A stretch of DNA of 64,000 bases from the NCBI GenBank assembly GCA_030248225.1, contig JASANE010000495.1, positions 1-64,000 of the forward strand, written 5' to 3'. The position numbers and the translations under genes were made by a program. The stretch comes from Trileptium ribeirensis (lineage: Eukaryota; Nematoda; Enoplea; Enoplida; Thoracostomopsidae). Each line of letters starts with the position of its first letter. The stretch's first letter is position 1. Below, one piece after another: positions 13,101 through 23,740 of this stretch. The notes below the pieces were generated by a model, which made no database searches, was not told where the DNA came from, and worked only from the letters and a program-made list of their open reading frames with translations.

Positions 13101-16100
13101 CGTCTTCCAGGTGTTAGTGTTGCCATTATCCTACGCTACTTCAAACTGCTCATCTCGGCGTTGGTCGTGGCACCTCGATGTGTAGCAGGAAAGGACATAA
13201 GCGTATTTCTGCAGACAAACAGGAATCATAGTTCCCATTGTTGACGCTGGTGTCCCATAAGTCAGCCATCTTATGAGTCTATAAAATGTAAGTCAACTGT
13301 CTCGGTGACAAAGTGTTAACGATGGCTTTCTGAAGGCGCATTAAACCAGCTCAACGCACTTTGTGGATTTCAAACTATGAGAAAAGTTACCGGTCATTAG
13401 ATAAATAGATTGGTGGGTGACAATCCACGAGGAAAAAGTGTATAGTCACGGTTAAATTGGTATGAAGTCCGTGGTAGCAGGCTGACGGATGCTGGGGCGA
13501 GTGCTTGGTTAATGAGACTGCGACAGTCGTCTCAGCGTGAGACGCGGCTGAATACATTCAAGATCACGAGTGGCACATATGGTTCATAGCGACGACACGC
13601 GGGGAAGGGGCAGTCAACAGGTTTCCTGGATCTGTTACGTCTTGGTTTATCCGCAAAAGCCTGGCGATCTAGAGTCATAACGATAGGATCTCGACATCGT
13701 GGACCTAAATAAACGTGTAAGGTCGGTGAGAGAAGGTTGAAACTCGTGCAGCGATGCATGGAGTACGACAATAGCAAGCTTGAGGAGTCGGGAGCTGTTG
13801 TATAAATCCTACACGTATCAGGCGATCGGGCAACCCAATATGTGGAATCCCTGGAAATTTGGTACAAAAGAAGCTCATTCCACAACACCCTGGTTGGAAA
13901 GCCGAGGACAAATGGGTTCATCCAAGCAGTAAGAAAGCCAAATTGTCAACAGCCGCACGATGCTCGATAACAATAAAAAATCTGGAACGACGTTTGGCTT
14001 TGAATCGTGAACAGTTGGACAGAGATGGTATTTCCATCGCTACGCCACAACAGAACCAAAGGTCAAGGCCAAATCCGTGAGGTAACACGTACCATATTCC
14101 GGCAAGCGAAGAAAAAGGACAAGAAGAGAAGCAGGAGTTACGTTAGCTATCAGCAATACACGCAGATCGCTTTCCCAAAGGGGCCTAAGACGGATGAATT
14201 TACGCAACCCGTTGAAGAACAAGAATGTGCCTTTCACTCATCTGTGTCTACGCGCCAACCATGAGCTACACCAACCTGGAGAAAGATGCTTTCTATGATT
14301 AACTCGGACAAGTTATAGATGCTATCCCAACGTCTGACCGGCTTTTGTTATTGGCAACTTGAACGCTACAACTGTCAACGTCTACAGCGCGTTCGATGGT
14401 GTCGGCGGTAAATTTTGAAAAAGAAATCCTAATTCAAATGATACCTTGTTGTTGCACTTCTGAGCTCGGTACCATCTTTGCATAACGAATGCTTTTTCGT
14501 CCACACTGACCAGCTCTTCTATCCTTGGATGCACCTTGGTCAAACCATTTCCATCTGCTGGACTATGTTATCACGCCTGAATGAAATAACAGTAACAAAG
14601 GTCGAAGCGAGGTGCGGAATACTCATCAGACTACTATCAACCAAGAAGCAAATTTTCAACTCAGTCAGCCCAAAAGGAAAACAGCCCAAATTCAATCTAA
14701 AAGACGGGACTTAAAGAAGCTCCATAAATACTCAAAAGCGTGATGGTCTATGACACTCTCTTCAACGATCGCCCGCTGAGGATGCAGCACCAAATGACGT
14801 TGAATCTGCACAGGCAAACATACGACACGTTATAGTCGACACTACAACAAAAATACTCGGCCACACGCTGATCACCCGAATGGTTCAATGAAATCCGTAG
14901 ATAGATAAGAGAGTTCATAGACGCCAAGAACAAAGCTCATTCACGGGATCTCAGCGATAATTGCGCTCTGAATATTGATGCTGTCACAAAAGCAAAATTT
15001 TCTCTACGGCGTAAAATAAGGCGCATGAAAAATGATGGTGGGAAGAAAAAGCTGCGCAGCTGTAAAGGTTCGCCGACCCCAGAAACAGTCAACGAGTATG
15101 CTCTGCCCTCAAATCGGTCTATGGACTGGAGACGAAGACCGTCTTTGAGTGATTTTCCTGATATCACACAACGATGGAAGGAATACTTCAAAATGCTTCT
15201 GAACCAACGAGAACCGACAGAACCGTGATGACAAACTTGGTAATTCATCCAACAGAAAGATAGCTTGACGGGCCAATCAGCCTTCGTGAGTTCCAGCAAG
15301 CGTTCATAGGGACCCGAATGCGAAAGTCAATGAAAGCGGGCATTATAGCTGCAGAACTGCTGGAGGCAGGTGGAACTCCGCTAACGTACCGTCTCCTTGA
15401 GCACCTAAGCCTCTCCTGGGACCGCGAACAGCAGCTTCATCAATTTAAATACGCCCGTATCGTTACAGTTTACAAGAAAGAGTGATTGCGGCAATTATCC
15501 TGGCCTGTCCACAGTGGGAAGACCCACCATTTTTCAAACCCCCATGTTCGTGAGATTTTTCCCCATGTCCGCCCACCCACTCGGCCGAAACCCCCATGGT
15601 CAATTAATTCCAAAAATTTTTATGTCTGAAAATTTGTTTTTGTTTGCAAAAGCTTGAAAATACATTTACGGTAGTAAAAATTCATAAAAATATAGAAATA
15701 TTTAGTATATTGAAGTAAAATTTATCACCCCCACTTAATTTTTCCCCGACAACGAACATGGGGGACCCCAGAAGTTCCCGTCCCACTTTTCGTAGGGCTG
15801 TGGACAGGCCAGTTATCGGGAATCTGACTTCTCTCATTCGCTGTCAAAGTGTTCCAAAGGTGCTGCTCACCAAGCTGAATTTTGTTTCCGAAAAAATTCT
15901 ACCTGAAAGTGAATGCTTTGCGGTTTCAGGGCTCCATGTAACATGATTTTAACCTTGAGACAGTTCCAGGAAAAAGCGATCGAATAACGACAACAGTTCT
16001 ACCTCGTATTTGCTGATTTCTGGAAGGCCTTCCATCCCGTTAACCGTACCAGTAAATGCGCGAAGGTTGTCAGACAGATTTACCACAACTCCGCAACAGT

Positions 16101-19100
16101 TTCAATTGCGTCTCTGACACAGGCACCCTATTCACCGTTGAGCACAAAGTCAAACGGGATGTGAATTGGTGCCGGCATTGATCGCTCGTTATATCGTAGC
16201 AATGCTTGAATTCGTCAAGAAGACCGTCAAAGGTTCTATCGACACAATTGTCTTGATGGGCCTGTTCAATTTTATCAGGCTGAAGAATTCCACGAAAGCC
16301 ACCTCGATTTCTGCGAGAGAGCTTCTATGCGCAGAAGACTGAGTGCTCATGATTCCAATCTACTCGGCTTACAAGAGACAGTCAAAGCATTCAGTGATAT
16401 TGCAGATATTTTCGGGATTCGCATAACACTGCCAAAACATAATAGCTCCATCAACCTCTCCCACAGTATATGCAGTGAGCATGTGTGGGCAGCTCTTAAT
16501 GACCAGAATCTGACAAATGCTTAATCCTACATCTACTTCGGTAGCTCTGCTTCAAAAATAGCTCAGTAGAGGCAGAGATAACCAGAAGAGTTTAATAGAG
16601 CTGTAGTGTTAGGAGTTTCAAAGATCGGCTGTAGTCCAGACATCAAAATGTAGATCAAAATCAAAATATACGACGCTCAAGTTCTGCCATATTTATTGTA
16701 CACAACAAAGGCACTCGTGCTCCATCAGTACGTCAGGCAGCTCGGACAGATTGAGCGTCGCCATCCTGGCCAGATTATGAATATCACAGTGCAAGGCAAT
16801 GTATGGGATGTTGCTATCCTACAAAGTTCAGGCAGGCAAAGCGATGATGTACCCATCACCACAGCGCAACTCACGTCGGGGGTCACATTTCTCGAATGCC
16901 AGAAAATCGACCACCCAAAAGGGTTGTTCAGCGAGCCGGAGCTCGCAAGGCGAAAATATGGTAAACAAAGGCTGAGGTTAAAGGCCACACTAGACGAACA
17001 TAAATCAAGGCATGTGGAAACAGCTGTCGTCTGGCAGAGAAGGATGTCGCAACTCACTACACCAGGAGGAAAGAATATTGATCCAGCGAGAGAATCTGCA
17101 TCACAGGTTTACGAAAGGCCTCATACAGACCCAATCACGGTCGAAATCAGTTGTCACAAATACGGTCGCCAGTGTCGTTCTGGAGCCGCACTGATAGCTA
17201 ACAGGTATAGATTGGCTTTCACGGGCGCTTCAAAAATCAACTTCGGCAACGATGAGTTCCAAGCTAATTACAGTGAATCCCTTTCAGTTTGACATGCAGG
17301 TTCGCAGCTGAAGAAAAAATTTGGTCACTATATCGCGAAATAGCATTCTCGTTGCCCAAACGGTTACTAGTGGTTATGCTGATTTAATAACAATATATAC
17401 GTAGTATTTAGTCACACAGGTGGAAGGCTAAGACTTATAAAAACTAGCTATCCGTCCGGTGTGAGCCTTTACAGCAGTGAGAGTACTTAAAATTAGTGAT
17501 AGCATTAGTTACATTTCATTTTTCATTGTTAGAAAACCCTTGAAACCAACTGTTCTCGGAATCAGAGTTGCACCAATGAAAGAGTCGCGTTCTAGGTAGG
17601 TCGGCCATGGAGTTTCCGTTTTCTACGTATGGTATCGCTAAACAAGAAACTCACTAATACCTGTAGAAGTAGTCAGGGCGGGTGGTGGATTTATCCTACA
17701 CACTAAATTTTGCGTGGGCAAAGACAAAATATATAGATAATAAACCTTACCAACAGACATAGCTTAAAGCCTTGTGGACTAAAAATTCTAAAATTCGTAA
17801 CGATTCGTTAAACGCTGTGACACAAATTGTCGCAAAAAATAATCTAAGCATAATGTTGCGTTCATTAATAATGCAGAATGGCACAGAAAGATTAAACATT
17901 CTAGGTATCATGCTGTGTTTATAAGGCTATGATGTATATAATTCCTAACCAAACTGAAAATTTAAATATATTGTTGTCGACAGATTAGTAAGAAATTTAA
18001 ACACTAGATCGCTACAATAAAAATATATAATCAACATCTGCACGCACACAACTAAATTATATATGTAATATATAAAGACATACACGCATTCCGTGCCCCG
18101 AAGACATAAATTGTGAACCGAAACTGTCGTTTAATGACCCAAACATGTCGTGTCCACCAAGACCACCAGGGCCGGCAGAACTCATAAAAATCCGCGGTCC
18201 TCCACCGCCACCACCATGTAGACCGCCCCCGTGACCACCTTCGAAAAACGAAGCAAATGGATCCTCGCCGCCGAAGAACTGAGAAAACACTTTAAAAGGA
18301 TCACCCTGAAATTCATAATGGAAATTTGCACCACCGGGATGGCCTGCGCCACCAGCCCCACCACCGCCTTTTAGACCTTCTTCGCCGAATTTGTCATAAA
18401 TGTCTTTCTTTTTCGGGTCGGAAAGAACGTCATACGCCTCGGCTATTTCTTTAAACTTTTCTTCGGCACCGGCTGACTAAAAAATGAAACACAATAAGAA
18501 AACCAGATGTGCATCAACAACTAAAAAACCTACAAACGATAGTTTTGAAGAAGATCAGGCCAAAGCTACAAAAACCCAAAATTGTTGCTGCCCTACGAAG
18601 CTACTCTTAATCCATAGACATGACAAATAAGATTGTATGTGGTGAATGAGTGTCGCAATTTATAAAAACTAAATAATAACATAATGGCAACTTCACACAC
18701 ATATATATATATGGTTTAGTTGTCATGGTAAATTTTCGACCTTTAAGCATGCCTGTAAAAAATTTTCATGAGAAACAATGCACATTTTCACACATTATAC
18801 GTACACTTAATCCTATCTTATACATATGTAATCGCCCATAATATAAACGTATTCACACGTTATATACACACATATATGTACGTGTATACATACAAACACG
18901 ACAACTGCATGAGTGATATTGCTTTATTGACGAAGAAGAACCACATAAATTCTTACTACCCATATGGTGGTGAAATTTTGACAATGTTCGTCGGGTTTCT
19001 ATAGCTGCTACGCATAACTCAACTTTGGTTGGGGATGGACTCGAGCGATAACCAATTTGTACGCTTAAAATCTATATTTGGGCCTTTTGTTTGAGAGCAA

Positions 19101-22100
19101 AGCTTGATTCTAACATATTCCACTCGAAAAAAAACGAGCCAAGTTTGCCCCGGTCTAAAAAATCAAGCTATTTATTATATCTGGAAAATCGGAAAAATAC
19201 AGAATTCCGGCAGCAACATTGTAAAATTTCGGCATTGTCTCAATTATTTGTACGTTGATGTAGCTCGGTATTATAAGTGTAATTGTACTTTCGTGGAAAA
19301 TAGTCAATTCGGGAAGCAGTAAAAATATAATTTTCTTGGAAGACATGATTTATAAATATCGTTTTCATTTAGTGTTGCTTTGCTATTATAAAATTATGAC
19401 GAACAATTATTATTTAATTTTAGAAGAAAATTTTTATTGGATATAAATAACCTGCATTTATCAACTTGCACAATTAAAGCATTAAACGAATTTTCAAAAT
19501 ATCCCACCAAATCTTGAGATCACTTCTCTCATCGTAACCGCCTGTTATACCAGCCCTTCGGGGGGCGGAGGTTCGAGAGACAGTATCAACTAGGGTGTGA
19601 ATAAAACCCACAACCTAGTTCGTAATATATATACTGCAGTACGTCAGCCGTCCGGGGTAACTGCTTAAAAAAGACTAGTACCTACTAATAACTCTATCGA
19701 GATTGCAGAACGAAATGAAGCATAGATATACCTACGTCTTTTGCGTATACAGCCAATGTGCTCTCGATAGCATACGTCGATATGCTATATATAGATATCA
19801 CACAATACCGCACAAGCTAGAACAAAACTAACATCGGCAATAAGTTTACTATGCCCCAAAACCCAGAAGTGCAAGCTATCAGCAACGTAACAGTAAAATT
19901 AGGAATTTTGGGTCGATGAACCATGGCGGCACCATACCCCCGTACTTATAGAACCATGGATCGCAGAGCAAAATCAACACCAGCAATAAGTTTGCCATGC
20001 CCGAAAACCCCCAGGTAAAATTTTTCAGCCGCTCAGGACGTCAAAACAAATTTTCGAATTTTGGGTCGAGGAACCACGACAGTGCCATACCTCAAATCCC
20101 ATAACTCCCGTACCGGGGCCATAATCGAAAAACAAAAACTAGGCATCAGCATTTTTATCATTTTAGTATGAAATAAAATCATCCAGAGAAAAAAATTCGA
20201 AAGTTAATATAAAAATAATCTTGCTTCCGTGAAGGGTACTAAAATGGGGTAAAAACCCTCATTTTGACCTATGACCACGAACCATGAGGGCACCATACCC
20301 CCGTACCCATGGAGCTATGGGCCGCAGAGTAACCAACACCGGCAATAAGTTTCCCATGCCCGAAAAACCCCAAGTCAAACTTTTCAGCCGGCCACGATGT
20401 CAGATCAAATTTTCTAATTTTGGGTCGAGGAATCACGAGGGTGTCATACCTCAAACTACATAACTCCAGAACCGGAGCCTTAATGGAGAAACGAAAAAGA
20501 GGGATCGGCATTTATCATTTTACTATGAAATAAAACCATCCAAAGAAAAATATTCGAAAGGTAATATAAAAATAATCTTGTTTCCGTGAAGGGTACTTAA
20601 ATGGGCAAAAACCCACATTTTGACCCATGGCCCGAACCATGGGGTGTCATACGCCCGTACCCATAGAACCATGGGTCAAAGAGCAAGACCAGCATCGGCA
20701 ATGAGTTTCCCGTGCCCGAAAACCACCATGTAACACTTATCAGCCACCCAAAACGTCAGAACAAATTTTGGATCGAGGAACCATGCGGACGCCATACCCC
20801 CTACCCATGGAACCATAGGCTGCAGAGTAAAACCAACACCGGCTATGAGTTTCCCATGCCCGAAAACCACCAAGTCAAACTTTTCAGCCGCCCAGGACGT
20901 CAAAACAAATTGTCGAATTTTAGGTCGAGGAACCACGATAGTGCCATACCTCAAACTCCATAACTCCCGTACCGGGGCCATAATCGCAAAACAAAAAAAT
21001 AGGCATCAGCATTTTTATCATTTTACTATGAAATAAAACCATAAAGAGAAAAAATTCGAAAGTTAATATAAAAATAATCTTGCTTCCGTGAAGGGTACTA
21101 AAATGGGGTTAAAAACCCTCATTTTGACCTATTACCACGAACCATGGGGCACCATACACCCGTACCCATGCAACCATGGGCCGCAGAGTGAAACCAACAC
21201 CGGCAATGAGTTTCTCATGCCCGAAAATACCCCAAGTAAAAATTTTCGGCCGCCCAGGACTTCAGAACAAATTTTCTAATTTTGGGTCGAGGAACCATTG
21301 GGACACCATACCTCAAACCCCACAACTCTAGATCCGGAGCGTTAATCGAAAAACAAAAAAGAGGCATCGGTACTTATCATTTTACTATGAAATAAACCAA
21401 CCAGAGAAAAAAATTCCAAAGTTAAGATAAAAATAACCTTGCTTCCATGACGGGTACTAAAAAACCCTCATTTTGACCTCTGACCCCGAACCATGGGGCG
21501 TCATACCCCTATACCCATCAAACCATGGGTCACAAAGCAAAACTAGTACCGGAAATGAGCTTCCCCTGCCCGAAAACTCCCAGGTGAAACTTATCAGCCG
21601 CCCAAGACGTCAGAACAAATTTTCAAATTTTGATTCGAGGAACCATTTGAGCGCCATAGCAGCCGTACCTCAAACCCCATAAATCCAGAACCGGAGCATT
21701 AATCGAAAAACAAAAAAAAAGAGGCATCGGCATTTACCATTTTAATATGAAATAAAACAAACCAGAGAAAAAATTCGAAAGGTAAGATAAAAATAACCTT
21801 GCTTCCTTGAAGGGTACTAAAATGGGGCAAAAACCCACATTTTGCCCCTGGCCCCATAAGCAGATTTGACCCCAAATAAAAAAACGCTCGGGAATGTACA
21901 CAGTAATTCGACTATGCCGGTTCGAATAAGCCCAAGATTATGAAAATCAGTTAAGTAGTTCCCGAGTTATGACCGATCACACACACAGACAGAATTAAAG
22001 ATTTCGCACACAATCTCCACTACGTTCAGATTAGTGTAAATCTAAGGCTCAGGTTAAGGTAATTGAATGATCGCACAATAAGCCAGCCGTGGTGGGGTAA

Positions 22101-22903
22101 CTGTGTCAACTTCAAAAGAGCAGTGTTAAAGTATCATATAATCAACTATTATGGCATAATATGAAAAACCGAAGAGCCAGTAGCGTTGTGCGTCAATAGG
22201 GCAGTTAGAACGAGGGCTCAAATCACCGGTGGTCATAAATTGGTAGGTATAGCTTAAAAAGCACAGTGCTAAATAATCGATACACGCTCATAACTGTTTT
22301 ACTTATACACATTTTAACTGCGTCTTTGGTTCTCAAATCTTTGAACCAAGAGTTCTTAGAAGTAGTCACGCCGCATCGCCAGATATGATCGCGCTGCCTC
22401 GCGACAGATAGTCACAAGCAAAACAACGCGGACCACTTGGTTTCCCCCCCGCATTTTACTAGCTACATCTCTTTCTTAACAATCTTCTGTGACGAATCCC
22501 GTCCATTGAATTTCCGATAACCATCATAAAAATTACCCTCCAACCCTACCCAAACAAAATCTTACAAAATAACAGCAAACCCTTAAACCCGTTTTTGCCA
22601 CTTGAAACGGAATATAGGGTCGGAGCTGTTCAACTAAAGGGCATATCTTCATCAGCTTTGCTACAAAAAATTGTTAAAACTCCTTCCCCCGAAAATGAGT
22701 TATGCATGACTTGCGCAAGAAATATGATTTTCACGATTTTTCCTTAGCGCCCAAAGCGAAACGCTCGCTCCCTCACATTAAAAATGTCTTACCTTGTTCT
22801 TGTCTGGATGGTATTTCAGCGCCATCTTTCGGTAGGCCTTTTTAATATCATCCTCCCCTGCAGACCGCTCAATACCCAATATTTTGTAATAATCCTTTCC
22901 CAT
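9712..22903 (-). CDS. DNAJB (DNAJB1/4-like): Type II Hsp40 co-chaperone, DNAJB1/DNAJB4-like (4 exons)
   Basis: The CDS is join(22903..22793, 18476..18084, 12375..12244, 10131..9712) on the minus strand, encoding 351 residues, which is normal for the family. Hsp40s of this type deliver unfolded clients to Hsp70 and stimulate its ATPase in the cytosol or nucleus. The J domain is at residues 1-70, with [10 protein letters not shown] at the start and HPD at 32-34. A Gly/Phe-rich linker with repeated GGxxPFxxFF-type motifs follows to about 165. The C-terminal beta-sandwich domains follow ([61 protein letters not shown]). There is no Cys-rich zinc domain, so it is type II. The start ATG matches the conserved family N-terminus. 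All exon joins are phase 0. The protein looks fully intact, unlike everything around it. Assignment among DNAJB1, B4, B5 or B13 is not resolved. Confidence 0.96.
10132..12243 (-). other. DNAJB intron 3, no internal element recognised
   Basis: 2112 bp of AT-rich sequence. A GC-rich patch of GGGCCGG motifs at 10217-10275 resembles the patches near 7350 and 8030. I see no exon or RNA gene inside. Confidence 0.5.
12244..12375 (-). CDS. DNAJB exon 3 (residues 169-212), GC donor
   Basis: The acceptor TTTCAG|CAGCAG is a NAGNAG tandem acceptor, so isoforms with one or two Gln are possible. The exon encodes [16 protein letters not shown] through RTEEK. To join the next exon as EEK|VLSINV, the 5' splice site must be AAG|GCAAGC, a GC donor with an otherwise good consensus. 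A GT nine bases further on (AAC|GTGTTA) would keep frame and add Ala-Ser-Asn, but it is a poor donor. Confidence 0.88.
12376..13899. other. DNAJB intron 2, proximal part, nothing recognised
   Basis: The region 12376-13899 carries short overlapping open frames (up to 129 aa) without family motifs. It may include the 5' end of the LINE that becomes recognisable from about 13900. Confidence 0.4.
13900..17292 (+). pseudogene. Decayed LINE ORF2 (endonuclease-RT, 'craniofacial development protein 2-like' type)
   Basis: This lies in DNAJB intron 2, antisense to the host gene. Read across several frames, it follows the order of an APE-type LINE ORF2. The endonuclease remnants are [16 protein letters not shown] (about 14000), [26 protein letters not shown] (about 14248) and [11 protein letters not shown] near 14570. 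The linker has [11 protein letters not shown] near 15180. The RT remnants include SDCGNY (about 15485), [14 protein letters not shown] (about 15870), and FADFWKAF and [13 protein letters not shown] in shifted frames. The last part, 16696-17292, is the longest intact frame (198 aa) and matches the post-RT region ([17 protein letters not shown]), ending in a degenerate C2H2-like finger starting CHKYGRQC. Stops and frameshifts are frequent, so it is dead. A MITE interrupts it at 15501-15810. Confidence 0.85.
15501..15810 (+). mobile_element. MITE family A, copy 1, inserted in LINE RT
   Basis: The termini GGCCTGTCCACAG and CTGTGGACAGGCC are perfect inverted repeats. The flanking 8-mers AATTATCC (15493-15500) and AGTTATCG (15811-15818) agree at 6 of 8 positions, a decayed target duplication; both sides encode the same LINE codons (Asn-Tyr). 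It has an AT-rich core and no ORF. An inverted copy lies at 48604-48946. The 8-bp duplication fits hAT-like transposition. Confidence 0.82.
17293..18083. other. DNAJB intron 2, distal part, nothing recognised
   Basis: AT-rich intron sequence between the LINE remnant and exon 2, with no further structure noted. Confidence 0.5.
18084..18476 (-). CDS. DNAJB exon 2 (residues 38-168)
   Basis: The acceptor is TTAG|TCAGCC. The exon encodes the end of the J domain ([17 protein letters not shown]) and the Gly-rich linker, with a run of Gly-Gly-Gly codons near 18200-18235. The donor CGT|GTATGT keeps phase 0. The open frame runs about 20 codons beyond the donor, but that part matches nothing in the family. 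Confidence 0.92.
18477..19814. other. DNAJB intron 1, distal part; TA and CA microsatellites
   Basis: AT-rich intron sequence. Short (CA)n/(TA)n runs occur near 18695-18712 and 18840-18900. No element or exon was recognised. Confidence 0.5.
19815..22045 (+). repeat. Tandem array, ~358-bp unit, inside DNAJB intron 1
   Basis: The phase marker TGCTTCCGTGAAGGGTACT (or a close variant) occurs at 20222, 20579, 21081, 21440 and 21800, giving spacings of 357, 502, 359 and 360. The 502-bp spacing contains an extra ~143-bp internal block (ACCATGG…CCGGCAATGAGTTTC…CAGCCGCCC), and a partial unit precedes the first marker. The array ends in a unique tail (21880-22045) that also ends the single-unit copy at 6297-6812. 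Units differ by scattered substitutions, so this is an older array rather than a recent expansion. Confidence 0.9.
22618..22765 (+). repeat. Short dispersed repeat, copy 1
   Basis: This matches 55836-55982. Both contain AGCTGTT…GTTCAACTAAAGG…CATC.TCATCA, then CGAAAATGAG, then TTTTCACGATTTTTCC.TAGCGCC. It ends 27 bases before the exon 1 splice donor of the DNAJB gene, inside intron 1. Confidence 0.7.
22793..22903 (-). CDS. DNAJB exon 1 (residues 1-37)
   Basis: The exon begins at ATG (22903-22901) and ends with HPDKNK. The donor AAG|GTAAGA is strong. The intron splits the J domain just after the HPD loop, in phase 0. The 5' UTR was not delimited. Confidence 0.95.
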
Positions 22904-23740
22904 CTTAATAAACACAAATTTATTTAACAGTAACGACTGATTTATTGAACTTTAATATTAGCTAATATTTCGCGAAAAAGCCAAAATGGAAATGTAATCT
23001 ATAAAAATATCCCGAATATTCCAGACCAGAAAATGACGGTTTTCATATCTTCGGTGGAGGCTTCACAAGCTGAACCACTAAAGTGACTGCTGTGTTGAAA
23101 ATTCAAAGAATTCTTGCCGAAACATGAGGTTGCAACTTGGATTGCTACGGTGCTTTAGGTGCTATAAAAACTTCAGCAATTTTCAAAAGTTTGCCTCAAA
23201 ATATCTGCAAATAACTGAGGGTTGCAGAGTTTGGACAATTTAAATAGCCATTTGGACAACTATACTAGTTAACCATCTAGCAAGCAATATAAGATTGATT
23301 ACTTTTTGCCATCTTAACGCAAGTTTTACGAGGTGGACTAAAGTTAAGCACCCAGATATTTAGCATTCTGTTGTACAATTGTAACGCAACACAATTTCTT
23401 TATTCCTAAGTAGGTCTCAGCCATACCTAAACAAATTCCCTGTCAAAGCGGCAGGAGCAGAATGAGGCTTTGACGCAAAATTGGGTCGAAAGATCACCCG
23501 ATAATTTTCTGGAACAGAACGTGAACAACTGCTCTGCGAAATCCCCAAGACTCTGTTGAATCCCAAAAATAACAGTTAATAACAAAAATAAAACAGTTTT
23601 CGAATTTATTTTATTTTGCAGCTGTGTCATAGACGACGCCGGGGCAGTCATATATACTGTGTATTGTGTAACATTGTTGACTTTTCCCTCTCCCACTATG
23701 AGCGTTTATATGATCAGTAATATTAATGTATTGTGTACTA
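22904..23740. other. DNAJB upstream region
   Basis: This contains the presumed DNAJB promoter. A TATA-like ATATTTTTATAG on the gene strand lies near 23000. No other gene was recognised before repeat copy B begins. Confidence 0.4.
23014..23021 (-). promoter_or_regulatory. Possible heat-shock element core upstream of DNAJB
   Basis: GAATATTC, an inverted GAA/TTC pair with correct 2-bp spacing, sits about 110 bp upstream of the DNAJB start codon. Hsp40 genes of this type are commonly heat inducible through arrays of nGAAn. Only one clean inverted pair is visible here, so the call is weak. Confidence 0.3.

Noticed and set aside
16696..17292. 198-aa open frame as an independent gene
   Set aside because: It is the intact-by-chance 3' part of the decayed LINE (post-RT region plus finger).
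18057..18083. Open-frame extension of DNAJB exon 2 beyond the GTATGT donor
   Set aside because: The extra residues match nothing in the family, and exon 3 continues the conserved protein in phase from the donor.
19815..22045. CRISPR-like array
   Set aside because: The repeat unit is ~358 bp without short direct repeats and unique spacers, and the context is a eukaryotic intron.
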